From Clostridia bacterium (GTDB lineage: Bacteria > Bacillota > Clostridia > Oscillospirales > Acutalibacteraceae), in assembly GCA_017513195.1 (NCBI GenBank), contig JAFXGM010000024.1, positions 1 to 64,000 of the forward strand: DNA of 64,000 nucleotides, given 5' to 3'. Of the stretch, positions 58,361 to 64,000 are shown one piece after another (positions within the stretch are counted from its first letter, which is position 1; the number at the start of each line of letters is the position of its first letter). The notes under the pieces are model-generated. The model ran no database searches. It saw only the letters and a program-made list of their open reading frames with translations, and had not been told where the DNA came from. A program made the position numbers and the translations under genes.

Positions 58361-59161
58361 TTAAGAATTTAAAAGTAACACTAAATCATCAAAGTTATCT
58401 TTTTTTATCGTTAGTTGGGGTGAGGTTTCCGTTGCTCTAAAGATAACGGTGCGCGAATAGGGAGGATGAATTTTTATCGGTCTAAAAACATTTGGGTTTG
58501 CCATATATCTTTTAAGCGATTTTTTAGCTCCTCTGCGTATTAGTTTGCACGCTTTTTTGTGTTTAAGATGCACTGCCGCAGTGTTACGAACCTCATATTC
58601 TTTCGGTCCACATTCGTCGCCGGTACCCGATTTAGTACCTTTTTTAACAGCAACGGTTTCAATGCCTTTAACTAAGCTTTTTGCTTCTTTTGTAAAGGCG
58701 CGGCATCCACTGGCAAAAATGGGTATTACATTGAATATCTGTCCTAAAAAGACGTGCACTCCATATTCACCAACCGAAATATTATTTATTGTTGAGTCAA
58801 GAACTGCCATGGACCCCGTATGGCACAAATGACCATACTCTGTTCCCGACTTTGGATGTTGACCTACCCACGCCATTACATCATAGCTTTCGTTTAACCC
58901 AAAAGGGTATGGACCGTCCCATTTGTTTTGAAGGGTAGCACGTTTGTCCAACAGATTTATGTCTATGGCACCGGTACCGTGACCGTCTTGAACAACTACT
59001 TCATCGGCACCTGCGGCAAAAAAACCGTCAATTGCTGCATTAACTTCGTCGGTTAATAGTTTTTTTGCCAGATCATAATACCGACTGTTGTTGCAACACC
59101 AGTTGGCAATATCCAATACTCCTGCCACACCCTCTAAATCGGTCATCAAATAAACCTTCAT
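58361..59161 (-). CDS. M55-family D-aminopeptidase (DppA-like)
   Basis: 266 residues; AAAGGAG precedes the ATG. The zinc ligands of DppA are in place: D8 and E10 in MTDLEGVAGV, D59 in QDGHGTG, H102 in VGQHPKSGT and E132 in SVGEYGVH, with the nucleophilic H114 in HTGS. DppA of B. subtilis is a self-compartmentalising D-aminopeptidase for D-Ala peptides. Here it is the last gene of an operon with amidohydrolases, an aminotransferase and a sugar dehydrogenase, so a related hydrolysis of an amide or D-amino-acyl bond is possible. No signal peptide. Confidence 0.87.
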   Translation of the reverse strand: MKVYLMTDLEGVAGVLDIANWCCNNSRYYDLAKKLLTDEVNAAIDGFFAAGADEVVVQDGHGTGAIDINLLDKRATLQNKWDGPYPFGLNESYDVMAWVGQHPKSGTEYGHLCHTGSMAVLDSTINNISVGEYGVHVFLGQIFNVIPIFASGCRAFTKEAKSLVKGIETVAVKKGTKSGTGDECGPKEYEVRNTAAVHLKHKKACKLIRRGAKKSLKRYMANPNVFRPIKIHPPYSRTVIFRATETSPQLTIKKDNFDDLVLLLNS

Positions 59162-59177
59162 ATTTTCTCCTTTTACA

Positions 59178-60188
59178 TTAGGTGTTGCTATAAATCTTTT
59201 CTATCATTTTTATGGCTTTCCTGCCCTCAATGCCATCTACAAGCAAGGGTTCATCGCCCCTTATTGCACCTACAAAATTTTGCAGTTGTAACAAATGTAG
59301 CCCACAAAGTATTTTAGTAGGGTCATTTGCAGTTTTAACTATTTGTTCCGAATTGACTCGGTCAATTATTTTTTCGCCGCCCAGCATCAATTTTTCAATG
59401 TTGTTTTCTTTTAAAACAACGTAACCCTTATCGCCTTGAATTTTAAGCCGTCTTGAAAAACCGGGATAAGCGCAGGTAGAGCTTTCAATAACACCAAGTA
59501 CACCACTTTCAAATTCTACTATTGCAACGGCGGTATCTGGGGCTTCAATATTGTGTACAAGCGTGGCTGTCTTTCCTTTAACGTCTTTAACGGGTCCCAA
59601 AATATATTCAATAAGGTCGATGCCGTGAATGCCTTGATTCATAAGTGTGCCGCCGTCAAGGGTGAGCGAGCCGCGCCAATTACTGCCCGAATAGTATTCG
59701 GGGGTGCGATAATAATTCATTGAAAGACTGCATAGTGAAATTTTACCAAATGCGTTTTCTGAAAGTAGTTTTTTAATTCTTTCAACATCGGGCGAAAAAC
59801 GAATTTGCGAAATAACCGTTACAAGCTTTCCGTTGTCGTGACTTGCCTTTATTATAGCGTCGGCATCATCACTTGACATTGCCATTGGCTTTTCTACTAC
59901 CGCGTGCTTGCCGCTGTTTAAAATATTGATTGCATTTTCGGTATGTAAAAAGCTTGGTGTGCATACGCAAACAATATCAACTTCTCCGTCATTTAGCAGT
60001 TCATTGAAGCTGTTATAAGAAATTATATTATACTTTTGGGAAAAGGTTTCGCGGCTTGATATATTGGGGTCAAAAACGCCTTTTAGCGCAGCACCTTCAA
60101 GCTGGTTTATAGCATCTGCATGAATGGTAGCCGCCACACCGCAACCAAGAATTGCAAAGGTGAGGGGATGTTTATTGCTTTTTATCAT
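59178..60188 (-). CDS. Gfo/Idh/MocA-family NAD(P)-dependent dehydrogenase C
   Basis: 336 residues from ATG 60188; a longer reading from 60242 would overlap the preceding gene by 71 bp, the chosen one by 17 bp. The Rossmann loop FAILGCGVAATIHADAI, EKPMAMSSDDAD with the substrate lysine, and LDGGTLMNQGIHGIDLIEYILG with the catalytic His are intact. Coupling to an upstream DegT-type aminotransferase recalls NtdC/NtdA, which oxidise and transaminate a sugar at C3 in kanosamine formation. A keto-sugar or keto-cyclitol intermediate is therefore plausible. Not closely related to the two dehydrogenases at 47755-50180. Confidence 0.83.
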   Translation of the reverse strand: MIKSNKHPLTFAILGCGVAATIHADAINQLEGAALKGVFDPNISSRETFSQKYNIISYNSFNELLNDGEVDIVCVCTPSFLHTENAINILNSGKHAVVEKPMAMSSDDADAIIKASHDNGKLVTVISQIRFSPDVERIKKLLSENAFGKISLCSLSMNYYRTPEYYSGSNWRGSLTLDGGTLMNQGIHGIDLIEYILGPVKDVKGKTATLVHNIEAPDTAVAIVEFESGVLGVIESSTCAYPGFSRRLKIQGDKGYVVLKENNIEKLMLGGEKIIDRVNSEQIVKTANDPTKILCGLHLLQLQNFVGAIRGDEPLLVDGIEGRKAIKMIEKIYSNT

Positions 60189-61494
60189 AGTCAGATCCAT
60201 ACCATATTCCTTCGATTTTATTCTTGTTAAGGTCTTCTTCAAGAAGCTCTTGGTAATTTTCTACCACCTTTTTATAAACCTGAACATAGCGGTCAATCCA
60301 TTCTTTGTTTAAGTTTTTAAACCAAGGTACCGAAATGCATTCTTTTTTTAATGATACATCCAAGGTGGTATCATCGGCTATATAGTCCTTCTTTGTGGTT
60401 GAATGGCGTGGGTCAAAGGTTTTAAAATATTTGTGTGTGTGTAAACAATAGTTTGCACCTGCGCGGCAGCCGCCTGCGCCATTTAGTTCGGCGGTTACAG
60501 CCGCGGCAAAGCGACTTGATGAAAGACCGCCAAGCTCTTCGGGGAAATATAAAAGCTGTGGGCTATAGTAACCACCCATATGTGAACCGTCAGATTCGTC
60601 TATGCGGTGGGGTTTAATGCCGGGTAAACCCTCGAGACAGTCATAAAAATAATTCATAGCACGTCTAATTTCGGTACAACGCTCATCATAATACTTTAAC
60701 TGTCCGCGACCTAAAGCGGCGCAAAGCTGATTAACACGGCCTTTCACACCACCTAAAGCTATATGAAAATAGTCTTTAAGCTCTTCGCTTTCCTCAATAA
60801 ACTTTTCGTTGTTACGCTCATAATGTCCAAAAGCGATGGCGCGCTCATAAAGCTTGCGGTCATCGGTAATAAGCATACCCATTTCGCCTGCCGCAAAAGC
60901 CTTTTGACTCATCATAGACATTGCTGCTATATGACCAAAATTACCTACCTTTTTCCCTTTATATAATGAACCTTGTGCGTGAGAAACATCTTCTACAACA
61001 TAAAGGTTATGTCGGTTAGCAATTTTCATAATTTTGTCCATATCACAAGGGTAGCCAAAGTAATGCACCACCATAATAGCTTTAGTTTTGGGAGTAATGC
61101 AACGCTCTAAATCATCAGGATCCATATTAAGATTATCTTTAATATTGCAAAAAACTACCTTTGCGCCAAAATATGCCGCCTGAGAAATGCTTGCCCAGTA
61201 TGTTTTGGTAGGGCATATAATTTCGTCGCCTTCGCTTAGCCCTATTGCAAACATAGCCGCCGTAAGTGACATAGTACCGTTTGTAAAGGCAAGGGCATAT
61301 TTGCGGCCCTGCCACTCGGCAAACTCGTCTTGAAACTGTATGGTAATATCGGTGCCTGAAAATTTATTATTTACTATAACCTCGGTTGCGGCATCAATAT
61401 CTTCTTGTGTAAGTATAGGCCATTTAAACAGATCTTTTGGTGCTCTTTCTTGAGTGAAGAGTGGTTCTCCGCCAAGTAGTGCTAATTTTTTCAT
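60172..61494 (-). CDS. DegT/DnrJ/EryC1/StrS-family PLP-dependent aminotransferase
   Basis: 440 residues, fold-type I. Substrate region GGEPLFTQERAPKDLFKWP, catalytic lysine K198 in SMMSQKAFAAGEMG, cofactor contacts FTNGTMSL, and EDVSHAQGS with the Asp that holds the pyridine nitrogen. These enzymes aminate keto-sugars or keto-cyclitols with glutamate or glutamine, or run in reverse. The GGxP N-terminus is common to scyllo-inosose and AHBA-type members. It starts 5 bp after the amidohydrolase gene and overlaps the dehydrogenase gene, so the three are co-transcribed. Confidence 0.87.
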   Translation of the reverse strand: MKKLALLGGEPLFTQERAPKDLFKWPILTQEDIDAATEVIVNNKFSGTDITIQFQDEFAEWQGRKYALAFTNGTMSLTAAMFAIGLSEGDEIICPTKTYWASISQAAYFGAKVVFCNIKDNLNMDPDDLERCITPKTKAIMVVHYFGYPCDMDKIMKIANRHNLYVVEDVSHAQGSLYKGKKVGNFGHIAAMSMMSQKAFAAGEMGMLITDDRKLYERAIAFGHYERNNEKFIEESEELKDYFHIALGGVKGRVNQLCAALGRGQLKYYDERCTEIRRAMNYFYDCLEGLPGIKPHRIDESDGSHMGGYYSPQLLYFPEELGGLSSSRFAAAVTAELNGAGGCRAGANYCLHTHKYFKTFDPRHSTTKKDYIADDTTLDVSLKKECISVPWFKNLNKEWIDRYVQVYKKVVENYQELLEEDLNKNKIEGIWYGSDYDKKQ

Positions 61495-61499
61495 AATTA

Positions 61500-62408
61500 T
61501 TACTCCATTCCTTCAAGTTTTAAGAGTTTTATTGCATTGCCGCGTACAAGCTTGTAATAATTTTCTTCGCTTATCATACCGATAGTACGCATTTCGGTAA
61601 GAAAATTGTCAAAGTCAAATTGAAAGGTGTTAAACATCTGACATATATCACAGCCATATAAAACGCGGTCAGAAAATTCCTCTATAAATTTCGCGGCATA
61701 TTCTATATCGCGCATTAATGCATTTGCACCGCTTCCCGCCGAAAATTCGCAATAAAGATTGTCATATTTGCGCATAAGCTCGGCAATTTTGCCTTCGATT
61801 ACCTTACCTTTTAGATAGCTGTTTCGATTTTCATTGGTTACATCGTTACCAATCTCTGCCCAGAATGGTTGAGAGTGACCGATTATTTTTAAGTTTTTAT
61901 GCTTTTGAAGCATTTTCTCAAGTCTTGGAAGACCAAGGTCATCAACGATTCCGTAGGAGTTTCCAAAATGTGGAGCTATATGAATGGTAACCGGCATATC
62001 ACAAGCAGCACAGTGATAAAGCAAATTATCCATAAGCGGATCATCAAAATAAAGCTGAGGGGTCAGTTCTCCGACACCCTTTGCGCCTAAAGATTTGTAA
62101 TATTCAAGCAAGGGCGTAAAATTTGCATCAGGTCGGTTGCCGCACGAACGTGGGTCTATGTTGCAAAACCAGAAAAAACGTTCAGGATATTTTTCTGCTG
62201 TGTGTGCGCAATCAGCGGAGGTGACAAGAAACGAATGATATTCGGGGGAGACAAGCGGTAGTAATACACCCTTTTCAATATTGAGCTTATCGTAAAACTC
62301 TATAACCTCGCGAGCACATACAAAGGATTCATCGCGCGCATAGACGGGTGCGATATGTTCAAACGGTCTTGCATGAGCATGCATATCTATTTTTTTGATT
62401 GCCTTCAT
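61500..62408 (-). CDS. Amidohydrolase_2-family metal-dependent hydrolase or decarboxylase, copy A
   Basis: 302 residues; AGGAGAT precedes the ATG. TIM-barrel metal site: H10/H12 in DMHAHARP, H143 in VTIHIAPHF, H178 in IIGHSQPFW and D254 in LYGCDICQMF. All ligands of the family (as in ACMSD-like enzymes) are present, so it should be an active Zn/Mn-dependent hydrolase or decarboxylase. It shares most residues with the gene directly upstream, evidence of a tandem duplication. Cytoplasmic. The substrate may carry an amide, lactone or carboxylate linked to the amino-sugar chemistry of the following genes. Confidence 0.83.
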   Translation of the reverse strand: MKAIKKIDMHAHARPFEHIAPVYARDESFVCAREVIEFYDKLNIEKGVLLPLVSPEYHSFLVTSADCAHTAEKYPERFFWFCNIDPRSCGNRPDANFTPLLEYYKSLGAKGVGELTPQLYFDDPLMDNLLYHCAACDMPVTIHIAPHFGNSYGIVDDLGLPRLEKMLQKHKNLKIIGHSQPFWAEIGNDVTNENRNSYLKGKVIEGKIAELMRKYDNLYCEFSAGSGANALMRDIEYAAKFIEEFSDRVLYGCDICQMFNTFQFDFDNFLTEMRTIGMISEENYYKLVRGNAIKLLKLEGME

Positions 62409-62432
62409 AAAATATCTCCTGTAAGGTTTTTT

Positions 62433-63341
62433 CTACTCTGCCTCATCCAACTTTAATAACTTTATAGCATTTCCGCGTACAATTTTATAGTAGTTTTCTT
62501 CACTGATCATTCCATCAGCACGCATTTGGGTAAGAAACTCGTCAAAATCAAATTGAAAAGTATTAAATATTTGACATATATCGCAGCCGTATAAAATGCG
62601 GTCAGCGAATTCTTCTATAAAACTTGCGGCATATTCGGGATCACGCATCATAGCGTTAGAGCCGCTGGTTGCAGATAAATCGCAGTAAAGATTTTCGTAT
62701 TTGCGCATAAGCTCGGCAATTCTGCCTTCTTTTACCTTGCCTTTCGGGTAACTACTTCTGGTTTCTTCGGTTACATCGGAACTGATTTCCGACCAGAAGG
62801 GAGCAGAATGACCAAGTATTTTTAAATTTTTATGTTTTTGAAGCATTTTTTCAAGTCTTGGAAGACCAATATCGTCTACTATTCCATAAGAGTAGCCAAA
62901 ACGGGTTCCCATATCTATAGTAACTGGCATATCGCAAGCGGCGCAGTGGTAAAACAAATTATCCATAAGCGGATCATCAAAATAAAGCTGTGGCATAAGC
63001 TCGCCAACGCCCTTTGCACCTAAGGATTTATAATATTCGAGCAAGGGAGTAAAGTTTGCATCTGGTCTGTTGCCGCAACCACGCGGGTCTATACTGCAAA
63101 ACCAAAAAAATCGATCGGGGTGTTTTTCTGCCGTGTGGGCACAATCGGCAGACGTAATAAGAAATGAGTGATATTCCGGCGAAGTAATCGGCAGCAGAAC
63201 GCCCTTTTCAATATTAAGTTTATCGTAAAAATCTATAAGTTCGCGCGCACACACAAAGGATTCACCTCGCGAATAAACGGGTGCGATGTGTTCAAAAGGT
63301 CTTGCGTGAGCGTGAATATCTATTTTTTTGATGGTTTTCAT
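62433..63341 (-). CDS. Amidohydrolase_2-family protein, diverged copy B
   Basis: 302 residues, first gene of the operon; AAAGGGG precedes the ATG. A tandem duplicate of the next gene with identical length and long identical blocks (FDDPLMDN..YHCAACDMPVTI). H10, H12, H178 and D254 are kept, but the position of H143 holds D143 (VTIDMGTRFG) and H147 is R147. The metal site is thus altered: an Asp could still bind metal, or the protein has lost catalysis and serves another role, such as a partner of copy A. Both genes follow one promoter (63367-63395). Confidence 0.83.
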   Translation of the reverse strand: MKTIKKIDIHAHARPFEHIAPVYSRGESFVCARELIDFYDKLNIEKGVLLPITSPEYHSFLITSADCAHTAEKHPDRFFWFCSIDPRGCGNRPDANFTPLLEYYKSLGAKGVGELMPQLYFDDPLMDNLFYHCAACDMPVTIDMGTRFGYSYGIVDDIGLPRLEKMLQKHKNLKILGHSAPFWSEISSDVTEETRSSYPKGKVKEGRIAELMRKYENLYCDLSATSGSNAMMRDPEYAASFIEEFADRILYGCDICQIFNTFQFDFDEFLTQMRADGMISEENYYKIVRGNAIKLLKLDEAE

Positions 63342-63366
63342 AATGACAACCCCTTTCTTTTAGAAA

Positions 63367-63395
63367 ATTATATCATTATGTGAGCCGTTTAACAA
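63367..63395 (-). promoter_or_regulatory. Promoter of the amidohydrolase operon
   Basis: Minus strand TTGTTA (63395-63390), 17-bp spacer, TATAAT (63372-63367), 26 bp before the ATG. Confidence 0.65.
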
Positions 63396-63445
63396 TAGCC
63401 GATAATGTTATATTTTTGGATTATATTGCTTTATTTTGCTGTAAA

Positions 63446-63481
63446 AATAAAAAAATCCTTGCAAAAATGCAAAGATTCTTT
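63446..63481 (-). terminator. Probable terminator of the partial AraC gene
   Basis: AATCCTTGCA AAAA TGCAAAGATT (one mismatch), followed on the minus strand by a T-rich run; overlaps the stop codon of the AraC gene. Confidence 0.55.
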
Positions 63482-64000
63482 ATTTTCTTGGTGTTGTACC
63501 GGTTATTTTTTTATAGCAACGATAAAAATAACTTATATCATTATATCCACAAAGAGTAGCAACCTCTTGTATGGTTTTGCTTTTATCTTTCAGCATTGCC
63601 TTGGCTATATTAATTCTGTGCCGGGTGATATAGTTTATTGGTGTATCGTCCGTTACCTCTTTAAATATGCGACAAAAATAATATTTGCTCAGATGACAAA
63701 GGGATGATAACTCTTCAACCGTTATGTTTTGGCTATAATCGTTAAAGATTTTTGTAATTGCCGGCTCTATTAAAGCAACCTTTTTAATCTCTTTTGTAGT
63801 TAAAAGACGTGGTTTGCCTTGATATAGATGTTCGCGAAGCAGTAGGCAGAAAAATTGTGCCATAAGATTTCGTATTATTGATTGATAATATTCTTTTTGT
63901 TCATTAGCCTCTTTTATAACCTGCATTATTATTTCGTTTAGCCTGCTGTTGTTTTTGATGTGGTTATTAAATGCGGCCCCGTTTGTTATAAGCAAACTAC
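63480..64000 (-). CDS. AraC-family transcriptional regulator, N-terminus outside the window
   Basis: 173 codons are visible and the frame is open to the window edge, so the ligand-binding N-terminus is missing. The C-terminal 100 residues are the AraC double HTH: ITVEELSSLCHLSKYYFCRIFKEVTDDTPINYITRHRINIAKAML and TIQEVATLCGYNDISYFYRCYKKITGTTPRK. It lies upstream of the amidohydrolase operon on the same strand, 139 bp away, and is the natural candidate for its regulator. Sensed compound unknown. Confidence 0.9.
   Translation of the reverse strand, partial: SLLITNGAAFNNHIKNNSRLNEIIMQVIKEANEQKEYYQSIIRNLMAQFFCLLLREHLYQGKPRLLTTKEIKKVALIEPAITKIFNDYSQNITVEELSSLCHLSKYYFCRIFKEVTDDTPINYITRHRINIAKAMLKDKSKTIQEVATLCGYNDISYFYRCYKKITGTTPRK

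Overview
The window looks like a chromosomal segment of a low-to-moderate GC Gram-positive bacterium, most likely an uncultured gut-type member of the Clostridia (Oscillospirales/Eubacteriales-like). The reasons are AGGAGG-type ribosome binding sites, many clear housekeeping-sigma promoters with 17-bp spacers, MazF, RNase J and D-mannonate oxidoreductase of the Firmicutes type, cell-surface proteins with C-terminal membrane anchors, and a diet- or host-glycan-oriented gene set. No rRNA, tRNA, CRISPR array or intact insertion sequence was seen. All identifications come from reading protein sequences and motifs; no database search was possible.

Layout. 1-501: end of a flavodoxin-type reductase. 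515-9627 (minus): four large secreted surface proteins (transglutaminase-like, CxxC-repeat, Ig-like and InlB-type repeats). They diverge from a membrane-bound LuxR-type regulator (9816-10778); GTGTGGG boxes lie between them. 10939-12198: cation/proton antiporter. 12257-14406 (minus): three-gene module of a small HTH-like protein, a zinc-ribbon membrane protein and an atypical Ser/Thr kinase. 14565-15607: three small proteins of unknown function. 15663-19099 (minus): beta-mannosidase and HAD phosphatase/mutase. 19370-21526: a sigma factor fused to a transmembrane helix and a predicted extracytoplasmic sensor domain. It is followed by a decayed XRE regulator remnant, a Mor-like DNA-binding protein and a 1210-residue collagen-like surface protein.

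26073-39416 (plus): MazF toxin without a visible antitoxin, phosphoglucomutase, a copper ATPase with a fused CopZ-like domain, an HTH-ADP-ribosylglycohydrolase with a PfkB kinase, a RodA/FtsW protein followed by beta-galactosidase, cytidine deaminase and TcdA, and a GDPD whose ribosome binding site lies in a repeat element. 39483-42893 (minus): two exported proteins. 43090-50180: an AraC regulator divergent from a mannonate (glucuronate) catabolic operon with uxuA, an SDR uxuB, two TIM-barrel epimerases and two Gfo/Idh/MocA dehydrogenases. 50799-58309: core genes rnj, rplI, dnaB, tilS, hpt, ftsH. 58361-63341 (minus): tandem amidohydrolases, a DegT aminotransferase, a Gfo/Idh/MocA dehydrogenase and a DppA-type peptidase, followed by a partial AraC regulator at the window end.

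How the parts fit. The carbohydrate genes (beta-mannosidase, beta-galactosidase, uxu operon, GDPD, phosphoglucomutase) point to use of plant or host glycans. No sugar transporter is in the window, so uptake must be encoded elsewhere. The strongest candidates for undescribed biology are the membrane-tethered sigma factor next to the collagen-like protein, the surface-protein operon with its divergent membrane LuxR regulator, the DegT/Gfo/amidohydrolase/DppA cluster with its diverged amidohydrolase duplicate, and the uxu operon carrying two TIM barrels and two dehydrogenases that may act through 3-keto-sugar chemistry.
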